The notes beneath the pieces are model-generated. The model made no database searches. It was not told where the DNA came from and worked only from the letters and a program-made list of their open reading frames with translations. DNA of 64,000 bases from Phallusia mammillata (Eukaryota > Chordata > Ascidiacea > Phlebobranchia > Ascidiidae): positions 124,001-188,000 of the forward strand of contig QLIY01000001.1 of assembly GCA_003260075.1 (NCBI GenBank), given 5' to 3'. This document shows, piece by piece, positions 1-14,100 of this stretch (the first letter of the stretch is position 1; every line of letters starts with the position of its first letter). Position numbers and translations under genes: made by a program.

Positions 1-3000
1 CCAATAATTTGGACATCATGTTTGTTCTGGACGGGTCGGGTTCAATTGGTGACGATTTCGTGGTGGTTAAAAACTGGACCATGGACATGGCTTCGTTCTT
101 CGACATTGAAAGCGGTTATGATCAAATCGGAGTCGTTCAATATTCCTACCACAGGTGTTTAAATTTTTATATTGTGATGTTTATAAAACACATTAGTGGC
201 AAAACACATTAAATCAAAAATTTATGATAGTTGTTTGTTGGGTGAATAAGTATCACTAGAATTGAAATTCGTTTTTATTCTCTTCTCCCTCATGGTATTT
301 GTAAAGTTGTTTTGGTAAACATAAACATAAATGCTTTCTTTTTATAAATATAAATGGTTTCTTTTTACTAATCGTCATGGTTTGAAACGGTTCAAACATG
401 TTGCATTAACCATTACACTCCAATAAAAACGAATCACATACTCCATCTCAACACGACATGCACTTCATGTAAAGTTTGCGTTATAGTTTGGTTGGTGAGC
501 GTGTTTTGTTTAAGAGTTTTTGCTTTCACATAATATTAACAATGAGTGAAAATCGGGTTTTCAATCGCTATTTTTGGTTTACAGCAAGAAGAAAAGTCAA
601 ATTTCGACTGAAGTGGTTCTTGGTGAATGCAAAACTCGTGCTTGTTTCAATGTAAGTGTGAATAAGTCGAAACCGAGTCAGTTTCAGGGCAATAATCGAA
701 CAAGTGATAAATCTCCGAAACGGGATGTTTAATCATTTATAACGTAAGAAGGTTTGGAGTATACAGAAAATAGAATACACGGAAGTAACTTACCACAAGT
801 AGCAAGTTGAATTTGTCACAGTTTATCAGTAACGGTTTTTGTAAATATTTAACATGGCCTGGGTTTTATCATATATGAACGTACATCTGCTAAAGCGACC
901 AGAAGACAAACGAGAGAAAAACTTTATTGTAGCGTAACGCCTTAAGTTTATAAAAACGCGAATCTTTGCAACATATCTTTCCCCCATATAGTGAACATGC
1001 AACACAGGAACTTCTAACGGCGTACAAGTGAATAGTCTTATTGCAAATTTGTTTACATTTTAAAATTGTTTTATCAATCAGTCATAAATCTTCCGCTTGT
1101 TTTGTAACATTTGTATATTCAGTAAAAAAGTCAAAGTGTTAGCTAGTACATAATGACTGAACCGAAATATTTCATACAAATTGCGTTGCAGAACAAAGTA
1201 TCTCAAATCGACCTACTTGGATCCCAAACCTTTACCGCCCACGCCTTAAACAAGACGGTAGAAGATTTCAAAGGCTCTTGGAGATACGGAAAATCGGGCA
1301 CATCCCAAATCATGATATTACTCACCGACGGAAGGTAAGCCAACAGTTCCCAAACCGTCATGTGTTTATCTCCTATTGTATTAAGTACAAATAATAAACG
1401 GTCTGTCATTGGCACTTATTCATCTTATATCGTCTCCAGTCGCATTCATTATCACACCACGTATAGCACTGGACCATCTGCAATAAGAATATCCGCTACT
1501 TCCGCATACGGTTTTACTGAAAATTCCACAAAGTATTAACGTTTTAATCCAACATAAATAACTAAACTGCAATGCATGCACGAAAATGTTGGTAAAGGGA
1601 TATTACATGTCAAGGTAAATGTCATAACTGTAAAGATATTCAAAATAACCTTGCATCAATATCGTATATTCGGGGAATCGTATTTAATTTAGTTTGTAAA
1701 AGATCGAAAGGGCTTGTTGTAAATATATATTGCCATGAATTAATACAACTTTGTCCGATACATTTTCCACGCTACTGCACGAAACAATATCTTCGCAATC
1801 AAGAAATTTATATTTGAGTCTTGTTTCAGATCAACTGACAACCACCTAATTCAATCATCAGCTGATTATGTCCGCTCAATGGGAATCACTACATTTGCTG
1901 TTGGTGTTGGACAAGATATTGACCAAAATGAATTAAAGGTGTAGTTTAACTGCCCAACTGCTTAAAAAGGCTTAAATTACAAGTTTAATTACAAAAGTAT
2001 TTAGGTACACAACTCACGGTTTTGAAAATTCTAACCAGAAATAAAACAAGCCAGTACATTAGTGTGAAACATGACGTTTCGAAAGCAACTCGTTTCATTC
2101 TTAAATAAATGAATATAAAAACCAAAAAGCAATAGAAACAGTAAAAAGGCGAGTTTAAGCGGACATGGTAAATACTAATGGTTGTTTGTGACTTCGAACC
2201 AAGCAATTGAAGAATCTGCTAGAGAAATGGCACTGTTTGCAACTCCATATTAATGCAAAACAGAACAGGAAGTAAAAAGTAGCATGTTCCAACTCCAGTA
2301 ATTGACTTAGTGGGGAGTTGCTAATTTTCTACATTTCATTGTCACCCTGCTTCCGGTCTTTCATATAAATTCTGAAAAGAGCAAGTTATCGAAAGTTGTG
2401 TTGTAAACAAAACACACAATCTCTTTACCTTGAGTTGACCCTATATCAGTGAACAAATTATTGTCAAATTAAACTCCTCTTAAACCTTCAGGTAATCGCA
2501 AACGGAGGCAACAGCACTTCAAGAGTTTACAATGTTTCTGATTTCGGTCAACTTCAGGCAATCGTCACCGAACTTCGCGGGGAAATCTTTAAAGTCGCAC
2601 TGGAAGGTAAAAAGATTTTAAACTTGTTGTTAATTAATTTAAGAGTGATAAAACTGATCAGTTTCAGACCCTCCAACAGACAGCATGGTCATTAACAAGC
2701 ACTGTGTATGACAATAAATAACTAAGTATAAAAAATTTCCAAGTCAGTCGAAACAAAATCAGTCAAATAATTTTACATGGAATATATTAGCAGAATATAA
2801 AAGCCTAAACCGCACAAACAGTAACGGCCTTTTCTGTGCTGAAAACTGTGTTGCTAATTCTGTAACTGTTTTCGAAATCTGTTACTTGTTACTCCTGAGA
2901 CATTTGCTGCTACAAACACCGTGCCCAACTGCCACGGGTGTAACGGCGCTTTTCGTGGCATCGTAATTAGGCCACAGGTGTTCTTGGTCGGTGCAACCCT

Positions 3001-3414
3001 CAGGGCATGTCTTGTTTATTAAACTATTTCGTCATGGGCATACGAGTGCAGGGTCAAGGTACAGTGAACGGTCTTCGTAATCTGCTGAACAATGTTGGTA
3101 AATTTGTATGGGTTGCATAGGTAGTAGTAAAGATGAGCTTCGTCTGGATCTCAAATGATCAAGCCAAGTCAAGTCAAATGTTATTGACATAGTCACTTCA
3201 GTATCACAGTTCCATTATTGAATGAGTAAACAACAAGGACAATGAAAATACATGGGTTATCAGGTGAAGTGTCCCGATCAGTCGTTGATCAGTTGAATGA
3301 TCAGTTCCTTCAAATTGTACGGTTTAGTAACATAACGTTACAATCGCTAGAAACTAAATGTGGTTTTGATCTGCGCTTTTGATACTGGTGAATTACTGGG
3401 ATATTTTGCACAAT

Positions 3415-3507
<93 letters not shown>

Positions 3508-4188
3508 TTATGTCTGTATATGGGTCAGGCGCGCCAGACCATTCGGCCAAGTTTTGCACAGTGATGCAGGTAGCGACCACGAAAAATCATTTCGTATGCA
3601 TCACCTAGCGGCAAAACCCAGATGCAGAGTGCATCCACTAGTTGTGGTAGAGAGGTTGGAACTTTACAAATGCGATAAAAATGATTCTGTTTTCATGTCT
3701 ACAAAATCAAATGCCCTTTTGCAGCGAGGTTTTAAAGTTTTTGTTTATATTTAGGTGGCTCAGCAACATCAAGCACGTCTGTGTATAATCTGAAACTTGG
3801 AGAAACTGGATTTTCTATATCCGAGAGCAAAAAGGTACGTCAAAAAAATGCGATGCTCATGTGTACAGTGTACATGTTTCGCCTATGTGCGTATGTGTGT
3901 GGGTTTGTGTATGTGTGTTGTGCGCTTGTAGCGTGTTAATGGGAAATACATAGTTTCTGTTCTCCTTGTCGTTGCGATGCAGAAAGAGGATTGTAACACA
4001 CCAAAAGGGGTAAGATTCATTTTTTCATGGTGATTTAATTTGACATTTGCAACATTATTTATTAATTTTAGGTTGAGTTAAGAGACGTTGGATCATTTGG
4101 AACGAATGGAAGCGAATGCGATCATTTATTACCGGCTTATTCGTACTACAAACTTTCTGTGAATGTTTTGACAGTGAAAATGCGCTAA
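1..4188 (+). CDS. Unit 1: integrin alpha-type I-domain gene, 5' partial, truncated 3' end
   Basis: Exons: <1-154, 585-651, 1192-1334, 1830-1938, 2492-2606, 3755-3834, 3983-4009, 4072-4188; all junction phases agree. The window opens inside the I-domain first strand: MIDAS motif DGSGS, then the Thr-containing loop (QTFTAHAL) and LLTDG. The domain closes with a helix ending in LEG, whose Glu matches the internal beta-subunit ligand of known alpha-I integrins. The exon at 3755 (VYNLKLGETGFSISESKK) is the usual post-I-domain return to propeller blade 3. A 27-nt microexon with one Cys follows. The last exon starts VELRDVGSFGTNGS, resembling the blade-3 strand of integrins (unit 5 has LVLGTVGAYDWSG), but reaches TAA after 38 codons. 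No thigh, calf or membrane segment is seen. It could be a secreted short integrin head, a decayed copy, or a cassette with an alternative stop exon. I-domain identity is firm; the last two exons are moderate. Confidence 0.8.
3416..3507. other. 92-nt poly-C run, probable sized assembly gap
   Basis: An uninterrupted run of 92 C in the intron between unit 1 exons 2492-2606 and 3755-3834. A pure C tract this long is implausible beside AT-rich unique sequence. The same symbol fills every other junction in the window, so it is best read as a converted gap. True sequence and length here are unknown. Confidence 0.75.
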
Positions 4189-4456
4189 CTTTATGAAATG
4201 ATATCACCTTGCCACTATGTTTTTTGTTATCGTTGAACTGTTGTCAACGACACGTACACAATAAGCCAACTACGGCAGAATTGAAGCAAAAGTTATACTT
4301 TTTATTGTTTTAATCGTTAACAGCGTTTGACGTATCCAAAATTATGGGGAAATTTTGTTGATATTATGTGAAAGCTATCAGAAGATTTTACCGGTCGATC
4401 TTTATTTCCAAAGATTAACAGAATGAAACATGAACGAGTATTGCTCTTCCGGCAGT

Positions 4457-5308
4457 TCTTATTATAAATAATCGACGTTTCGACGTCCCATAGGAGACGC
4501 CTTCATTAGGATAATGGCATTCCTTTAAAAGACAAATTTCTTGAAAGAGGAAGCATGCTTGAAAACAAAACTTATTACCACAAACCAACAATAATAAGTG
4601 TAAACTTAAGTAATATCAAATGAATAAGAGTTAGGTAATGTCGAAACGAGGATCCGATAAAAGTATTTGCATGCAGAAGGGTGGTATATAAGCTTATTTT
4701 GCATGAACGTATTGACGCCACTCGGATGCCGGAAAGACTTAATTGCGAACATCCTATGGTCAGCAGCACATTAATCTTATTTGCGCAACATATTTTGCAT
4801 CACAAATCGACCGACACCTAAGCGGATGTCGCAACAGGGAAACCCCCTAATTAATCATCACGTGATAAGAGCTTGTGCAGTCAGGAAGCGGTTGTCACGT
4901 GACGTGCCTCAGTTTGTGGAATTTACCGCCCTGTAAAATGACCCCCAGAAGGGCACATGACCTTCATTGTTGTTTGTTCGCGTGCCATACTTCCTGTTTC
5001 TGTTCCGTTTTACAACAATTACAATCGGATTTAAACAAAGAAGCTATACTGAATAAGAGCCCTAAGTATTTTCATGCAAAAGCGTTTCAAAACAGGCCTG
5101 ACATGTAAAAGAAATAAAATAACTAATTTGCAATAATGTAAAATATATGACAAGCTGCAGACAGTGCATACTGTTCTAGCTTTAAGGTCTCAAAACAGTG
5201 TGCACTGTCTGGAGCTTGTAATTTGCAATAACTTTATGATAACTTTTAGTGTTTGCCCTGATGAAGGTGTCTCCTGTGGGACATCGAAACGTCGGCTTGT
5301 TATAATAA
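4457..5308. mobile_element. Foldback (MITE-like) element with about 50-bp inverted arms
   Basis: The arm at 4457-4510 and the reverse complement of 5256-5308 agree over most of their length, including GAAACGTCG and TCTCCT.TGGGAC. Related single arms occur at 39871-39945. Target duplications were not identified, so the outer limits are uncertain; there is no coding capacity. Confidence 0.55.
5156..5214. repeat. Hairpin repeat (GACAGTGCA...TGCACTGTC family)
   Basis: CAGACAGTGCATACTGTT pairs with AAACAGTGTGCACTGTCTG across a short loop. The same arm sequences recur at 38829-39046 and 55267-55322, so this is a dispersed family rather than a local regulatory hairpin. Confidence 0.5.
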
Positions 5309-8175
5309 CAACTGCACATTTGGTGATACATTATGCCTGGTAGCAACAGCTTATCAAATTTGTACTAGGTTTGTTGAGTGGTTGCAGAATAAGTAAAACT
5401 AGTATTATTGCCCGTTGCGTTATGTACATTTTACCTTCATGCTAAGTAACAGAGCCCAATGTGCGCTCACATTTAATTTACGGTTGATTAATACAAATGT
5501 GGCGAAGGTATGACAGCATTAACAAATAGGTTTAAGATTCATGGACAGGCGTCGTGCAATAAAACGTGTCAGTTATAGCTCGTTTTTTCGAACATAAGAG
5601 CCAGATGCAGAGTGGAAAACAAAATATAACATGCTGATGTCAAATAAGCTCTTATGCTGTATCAGCTTTTTTCCGGTATTTTCGGTAAATAATTTGGCGT
5701 TTTCCGTCAAATAACATTAAATTTGACAAGTCACCCTGTATAGTGTTAGTCATGTACAGTGCCTAAAGACGACAAGAAACCTATGCAAGCTGTTTTCAGT
5801 TGCTGAAACTCGTGCATCATAGTTTTCCGTAACGACAAAATTTTCATTAGTACAAGCCAGATTTGAAGCGTTGTCTCCAGTTGATCTCGGTACCAAACAT
5901 CAATGAAAGTGTAAGCTTTGCAACACTGGCAGGAAATAGAACATATCTCGTGGACGTCACAAGTTTTCGTCATGATTAGTAAATTTTCCCTGAAACGAAG
6001 ACTTGCGAAGGCATGCAGTAAAAAACGTGACCAGCTCTCAAGTGACACGCGTGTTATTGGGTTCGGGGAGATCTTATTTGGCTTTCCAACACCTTTCCAA
6101 CATTACATTGACGTAACCTCGATGCCTAAATAGTAGGTGAGCGCTTAGGTAATCTGAATTATATTTAGTTACGTTCATTTTTCACCTTAGTGTAAACCCA
6201 GCTGCCGAACATTGAAGCCATAGGTGCTTTATTGATCGCAAGAAAAAACTAAGCGGTATAGTATCTGGTTAAACAAAACAAATGGACATTGCTGAAAGTT
6301 TCTATTATACGTTTATCACATGGTTGTATTACATTCACATCAAACCTTTTAATAGGGAGTATTGTTACGTTGAGAAGATGCAGAAAAGAATAGAGCAGTC
6401 AACTATAATATTAAGTAGGTTTAAATCAAACAAATTGCGTTTACTGGATAATGCTATAGTAATGTTTGTGTTGTAAGGATTTAAAGATATGTTCCATTGC
6501 AATGTTTTGATGCCAAATACTCGCTGCATTACTGAGAGCCAAGTCTGTTTTAGTTGAAACCACTGTGGGTGCATGTGTTTATATTGCGACTGATCCCATG
6601 TACATAAGGCGGTGAACTATGATCCCTGTATAAACCGGGGGACAGGCGCTTGTCATTGCCACAATCGGAAGGACATACACCACTGTGGGGACCGGCCTGA
6701 GTCACGTGGCGTATTTGTCTTTTTACAGTGTCGTTTTTCAGTCGCAAATAATGGCATCACTTCATTTAGCGGTTACCGCACAGGCAAGCAGGAGAATGTA
6801 AACAACGGTAGCAGCAGGTCGTTTCTCATTACAGAACAATACATCAGGGACATGAGGCTAGGTTGCTGACATTGCCGAGATGAATAAGTTTGTTTCGCTT
6901 ATTATTTGTAAGGATTATTTAGTTTAGGGGAGTGCCAGACTTTAAAAATACGGAAAAGGCAAAAAACAACTAAATGTTTCGATTTAGCTAGCTTACATTG
7001 ATAGAATCGTCACGATATTATGTGAGCATTAGGGTCAGTTGTCGAAGCCGTTGAAAAAAGGTAGACAAACGTGTAGAACTACAAGCTGTTTGCACATACC
7101 AATAGCGATTGACATCGTATAAAGTCTGGTTTGAACTAAGTCTGTTGAAATCGGTTGGGTGGTTTCGTACCTCTTTACAGAATGTTACAACAATGACTTT
7201 ATTTATTAATATCAACAGCTCGCTCAATCTATCAGTTGGTGTTTTCAAAACGCATTTCCTTTCATTTGCAACGTCCTGATGACGCTTAGGCTAAAATGCT
7301 AAAAAAACGACCAAGGCTATTATAGTTCCTTCGTGTGCCAACTAGGAAATCCTTATAGTACGACAAGACATAGCGTTTGCTTTCGACCATGTGCTTATAA
7401 AAGCAAAGGGTTATAGCAATTTTAAATATGCAGGCAAGAATATTCGTATTTCAAAGTCCACAATCCAATTCAGTCCGGACCGTTTTTGTTATTGCGATTG
7501 GGACACAATCGAAAGATTTTTTGATGAAATATTTTTTTACATTAGCTGAATGATGTTAAATTGTTTAAGGAACGTTAGATTGCATGGCCTTTAGCCAAAG
7601 TGCACCCACTCAGTTGCAAGAGTTTGAAAAGTGCAAAGCAGACAATACAGTATAAAACTGCCGCTTGTCAGTCAGGAATACGTCCCTAATCACACATACA
7701 ACAAAAGAAGTAATGTGAGTTGGTGCTTTGCTTAAAACAGAGCTGCGATTGTTGTTGCCAAAACCTGTTAGTCTCAGCTTGCTGGCTTCCTGTATTTACC
7801 AGATGGTTTCATCTGAAGCACGACTTAAGAAGCGGGTGTAATGTTGCCAAAGCCGGATAGCAAAACACACGAGTTTAGGTTCCAGATTGGGTTTTCAAGT
7901 TAGTATGGTGTTGTACTGTGCAGAAAGTAGGAAAAAAAGGTGCCGCACATGTGTTGCCAAAAGCTGTGTGCAAATTTCACGATAGCTGCAGGTGGAATTT
8001 CCAAGTAATTTGACTGCTATGCAAATATTTCAGAAGTTAGCATTTCACAGCTGTGGTGCATCATAATTGTGTTCTTTGTAACCAGGCTGACTGTTACCTT
8101 TGCTAAAACCGCCCTTTCTTATCCACTACATGTCAAGAAACTGTAGGAGCTGATCAACTACAGAGGAATTGCGTT

Positions 8176-11100
8176 ATGGAGGGTTTTGAAACGTGGATTC
8201 TTTGTTTATTTCTTGCGATCAACGTTCACTTTATCCACTGCATTAACATTGCTACAGCCCAAGGAACAATGGCTTTCATTCAACCGACAGTGCTGCCCAC
8301 AGGTTTAACGCCTCGTGTGGAAACGAATTCATCAACTGGAGGCAGCGACACAACTCAACCTTCCTATTTCGGATACGATTTCACCATCGGTGCAAATAGG
8401 TAAGTTGAGCTGTTGGTTTGGCTTGATTCATTTATCCACCATAAATAATAAATAAACTACCCCCGAAAAAAGTCCCAGTATATAAACCATGTGAAACGAT
8501 AACTTTCATGTTTTAAAGTAGTGTAAACAATATAGGGGTAAACATTAATACTTGACAACATGGTCGAATTCAGCTTGCTATTGCGAAAACACAACAACGT
8601 TGGCATGTACATTGTCAATTCCTTATTCGAATGCAACTAACAAAGGTAATATTATTATTATTTTATCCTTAGTATCACTATTGGGGCTCCAAAGACAACA
8701 AGTTCAAGTCAAACAACTGGAATCATCTCACGAACTTCGTCTCCTGAAGCTAATGAAGGTAGAGTACGCTACAGTCGAAAATTACTCGAAAAAATTACGA
8801 ATTAAAAATTACTAATTGATCAATACTTCCCTAAAATAGAGCACAATACAGAGCATGTTTGTATTTCAACAATGTTGATCAACAAATTGTCGAATGGCAT
8901 CCCCCCCCCCTACGCTACAGTCGAAAATTACTCGAAAAAATTACGAATTAAAAATTACGAATTGATCAATACTTCCCTAAAATAGAGCACAATACAGAGC
9001 ATGGTTTGTATTTCAACAATGTTGATCAACAAATTGTCGAATGGCACTTTAAAATTCCTTCCTTGTTGATGCAAATCCATTAGAAAACCTTCAACTAAAC
9101 TTAAATTACAATTACTAACAAAAGTAACTGGAAGTGTAGGAAGAACAAATAGTCGAAAGGGAAGTATGAAATAGCCTAGTTAGGTGGCTTGCACTTTTTG
9201 CACAGTGTAAATGTAAATGAATAATGGCTCTGCGCTAGAAATAATTACAACGTCAGGTGATTGTCTTATGTACATTCTGCAAACCGAAGAGACCTTACAT
9301 GGAGATAAGAGAAACACGCTTATGTTTTAACAAGCTATACGTTAACATCGTTTATGCACCTAAACAGTTAGGTTGGGCTAAAAAATAAATCCCATGGAGT
9401 GTTTTTTTGATTGGATATCAAACTCAGTTTCTGGATTCGTGGTTTCTCTTAAACTGATGCTAACAGCAAGTTATATCGTCTAATGCAGGGGTTCCCAACC
9501 TGTGGTACGCGAAGGTTTTTCAGGTGGTACGCGAGTAACTTTCGTTTTTTTCACAAAAACCTGGATTCACAACTTTTCGCAAAAACCTGGATTCACAACT
9601 TTACATTTTTTTTACAGTAAATAAAAACAAAAATCTCATTTAATTCATAGGAACACTATGCACGGACTTGAAAAGTAGTTTAATCATAAACATTACTGCC
9701 AAGGTAGTGGTGCTTTATATACCGTGTTCTACAGCTTGATTGAAAACATGTACTGATGATGACAACAGAGATTGTCGAAACGTCTACACGATGTATTCTA
9801 TATACACCACTACCTTGGCAGTAATGTTTATGATTAAATCATTTAATTCAATTGTGGTGCTTTAGTGTTATTTTTGTGGGCCAATATTCATCTTCTGAAT
9901 AAAAATGATTCGATCAAATTAGTTGTTCTGCAAGTGGCACGCGTGGCAGTACAGAGCGTCCAAGTGGTACGAGATCGTAAAAAGGTTGGGAACCCCTGGT
10001 CTAATGCCACTTGAAGTTATAAGTCATGAGTATTCTATGTTACTTTTGTAATAAATTATGTTCTGAATGTATTTTGTTCGTTACAGCCACGGGTGATATA
10101 CTTTCGTGCTCTTCCGCAAACTTGTTCGAAACCTCCACAAAAACGAAATGTTCGTCGGTGGTTCCTCCTGGCGCTCAACCCGGCGACGCGTTCGGTCAAA
10201 GTGTGGACACGTCCCCTACCGGAGACATAAATGTAAGTTGGAAAGTTTTTACAGCAATCAAAGTTAGAAGCACGACCCAGGATATTACGTCACCCCGGAA
10301 GTTTAACGTTTCAGCTGCCCCATGTCATTATTACGTCACTTACCGGGGTAAACTCACTTTTACAAGGGGACGATTTGCGTGACGCTATCTAATAACGCTG
10401 TGACTTACAGCACGCTCAAATTTCTTTATAGTTTAACGTTATTGGTTGTGCAACGTTTTCAAGCTGGATTTAGGATGCCAACCCTAAATTGTCAGCTAAC
10501 CCGAAATTTCGGCTCCTTATTTTGGAATACAACCCAAATTAAGCCCGAAAGTTAAACTTACAAAAGCAATATTACGACACAATTGTGACCTTGTGTCAGA
10601 TCCAAATCAAGTCCGTTATATAGAAACGTAAGCCCTTAGGCCCAGGTCTGAATAGTGCGAACTACACCTCTGTCTCAACCTTGTTTCACCTTGTTGCCTC
10701 TTGGTAGAATTTAAAGCACAATTTAGGATTCTTTAACACAGATATCCAACTGTGTATCTGAAAATTTGGCTTGCTTGTATTTACCACCGAAGACAGGTTA
10801 AGCCTCCTATGACCCCCGTTTGGGAACTACAGAGCTAGGCAATTATAGCTGCGCCATTGTCTTGTTACAAATTCGTTTACGTAACTCATGCAGTTGTAGC
10901 CAAGCTATTTTAGTGTTGCAGTTCGCTGAAACTGTTTTGTTACTTCGAAAACAAAAATGGGCAACTTTGGCAAATCGTCAGCGTCAGCTAATAAAGTCAG
11001 TCAAGGAAATATTCAAAAAATACCAAAAACTTCCGTAACATTACAAGCGCTGATGGCCTTGACTTTTGTTGTTCAAACCGCAGGTTGTGCGCCTAAGGAA

Positions 11101-14100
11101 ATGTGAAAAACTCAGCCGCAATTGGAATTTGTTGCCAATTTCGCAGTAACGAATTACTTCCGTTTATGGCAAGGAATAAGAAACTGACGTGCGAGATAGT
11201 ATCGGAAATATTTGCCGTCAGCGACAAGTACATCTCCCAGTGTGGCGGCGTAGAAAACAAACACATAAAGCAATATTGTTTAAAAAAATTGCTACACTCA
11301 GTCTGTGGTCATTTACCTTAAAGTGTGTAATCCAGCATAGCTCATTGTTTACATTTGTCGTCCCCTTTCTTAATCCTTGTTAATTTATATTTCTATTGCA
11401 GACATGTTCACCAACTAAACAGCAGGATTGCTTAACGGTCGTGTACAATCCTGGATTCTGCTACAAAAGCTCAAACGGAGGACAAACGTGGCAGGCCGAC
11501 CCCAAAACAAATGACATAAGTAAGTGAAACAATAAGATCCAAGTTTTTCCATCTTTTATGTAAGTTACACGCTTGCGTAATTGCTAGCACTTTCTTAATT
11601 CACTTTCTTAATTAAGAACATGAAATTGTGTGCTGCACATCAACTGGTGTATGACCACTACGTGTACATCCAGTGTTGCGCACAGTGGTCCTCATTGTAC
11701 ACAGGGAGCTTATGTGTATGCCAAGACTCATGAAAATCTATGCAGCGCATAAACTGGAGTGTGGTCACAATATGCACGTCTAATGTTACTCACAGTGGCC
11801 CTCAGTGTGGTTAGAGAGCTTGTGTGTATGCTAACAATATAAAATATAAACTCACCATGTATAACAATATGTAACATAGATCAGGGGTTGTGGGGTTGTC
11901 TTTCTCTGTCGCAGTTATTTACCAAGCATTAAGAGGAAACAGACTTCAGTTTCGGATTCCTTTACAAAACAACAACACGATTTAAGCAAACTTGGAACTT
12001 TGCCAACATAAACATTGAAATGTTGGTGGCTTTTTCTGGACTCGTTGTGACCCTTCGTAATTAATCTCCAGCTGGTGTTACAATTTTGCTTCAAGCTGGG
12101 AAGCTTTCTTTGAGTTCTGAACAAACTTCGGGAGCATATTGAAATGACAGCAACCGATTTTTCCCAGATATAAGCCAGAAAAATTATGAAACCAAACTAA
12201 GTTTGACTCTTTTGCCTTTCGTAGAATGTCCACCTGTGTCTTCGGACATCATGTTTGTATTGGACGGATCAAGTTCAGTGGGTAACGTAAGCTTTGATAA
12301 AGTGAAAGCATGGACCGCTACCTTGACCTCCTACTTTGATTTAACCAAAACACAAGTTGGGGTGATCCAGTATTCACACTACTACCAATCAAGGTAGGAG
12401 CGAATTCAAAACAAAACTTAAAAACTGATTTACAAAATCAAAACTGATTACGATATTCTTATACTATAACTCTGACCATGTGCAATGGCAAAATCTTTTA
12501 CCATAGCTGCCTATATGGCCGCCAACATTACTCGGTAGATCGCACTAATTAGGGTTGGCGCATTACTGTTCTGAAGCTATTTACAACGATCATCCTATAC
12601 TCTATAAGAAAGCAGGCTGGATGTTTTTTACTTGAGGATAGCGGTAGATTTTATAGATATATGAAGCAGTAGAAACTTGCCACACCTTTGGTTTGAAATT
12701 CTAAGCAAAACCCATAAACGGTAACAGTAGTTGTTTTACTGAAACAATGTTTTAAATTGACCCGGTCCACACCACTGCTAACTACAAATCGAAGTGGGCC
12801 GGAATTGATCAAAACTGATGTTCTTCAAAAACAAATACTTTTGTCGTTTACAATGATAAAAGCTGCTGCGGTAGGCGGTACGAATACAAACTCTATACAA
12901 TCCATGCACTAGACACCAAGTAAATAACAGCCCCTCTCGAAAGTAAAGCGTTTATTTAAAATAATATTTCAAAATCACATTTTATCTATCGTTTTTATGC
13001 GATGCTTGTGTCGCACCTTTTTATCATTCTTTTATGCGACTAAAGTGTATATAAACGGGTGCAATTGATGTGGCCTTCATATCACTGATGATGGCATGAA
13101 CATTTGCCGAAACGTTTGAACAACATGTCGCTTTTTACGTCTATTTGGGCCGTTATTTTTACCATTAAACTTATGAACAGATCCGTATATAGTGTTCCAA
13201 AATCGCATTCGTTTTCGTATTTAAGCTATTACGACTGTTTGCAAACTTTTTTCAGTATTTTGAAAAAGTTGCTTTGACATTTGTTTGCTTACTTCTCTAT
13301 AACGTTAGTAATGTATTAATATTTGCTCGCAGACCTCCTGGCCCGGAAAATCAGCCCTTTATTAAAACTGAAGTTGGCTTAGGATCATGCACGAACATAC
13401 AGTGTTTCAACGTAAGTAGAAAGTCAACATAAATCAACTTGTGTACATGTGGTCTGTTTTAAATTTCCCGCCTTTTTTGTTGTTGCAGAAATCGGTAAGC
13501 AATATTTCCCTGCATGGTTATACAACCTATACATCTCATGCCCTCAACAAGACTGTGCTGGATTTTAAATCGTCGAGTCGTTTCTCCAACAATTCCTACT
13601 CAAAAGTGCTCATCCTTTTAACAGACGGGAGGTAAATACGATTCTAAGATGTCAATGTTTAAATGCATACGGAGTTCTACGCTCTTATTAAAAAAGTAAA
13701 GGAAAAACAGTTGTATGATTTTTATATGCACACACTCACGCACATGAAAAAACATCATGATTTTGCCATGTTTGGTAAATTGGCACCTACGCATATATTG
13801 TCTGCGTTTTCACTATTTTTGACCTTGCAAAACAACTCTCACATCTTAACGTGTTCTGCAAACCATAAAACCTCAGGCAAAAAGAAAAACTAATGTCCAA
13901 ACTATTGGGTAAAATTGTCCCTTTGTGTTTTTCTGCACATTATCATTTACTTTTTTTAGATCCTCGGATCCGGCTGAACTGCCACAAGCTGCAAAGTACG
14001 TTCGATCTTTGGGAATAACCACATTTGCAGTAGGAGTTGGATCTGATATTGTGCAATCAGAGCTGGGGGTGAGATAAAGATCACTGAAATAGAAATGCTT

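Larger units (their letters stand above)
4189..8175. other. Spacer between units 1 and 2
   Basis: About 4 kb without a supportable gene; open frames are short and have no recognisable content. It holds a pair of inverted arms near 4457-4510 and 5256-5308 (left arm has CGACGTTTCGACGTCCCATA, right arm the complement with a few changes), probably the ends of one foldback element. Inside that is a small hairpin at 5156-5214. No promoter motif for unit 2 could be fixed. Confidence 0.6.

Noticed and set aside
3347-3608. Open frames rich in Pro (plus strand) or Gly (minus strand) across the poly-C run
   Set aside because: They exist only because the run of 92 C reads as CCC or GGG codons; the run is most likely a converted gap. 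The same applies to 32255-32500 and 63060-63398.
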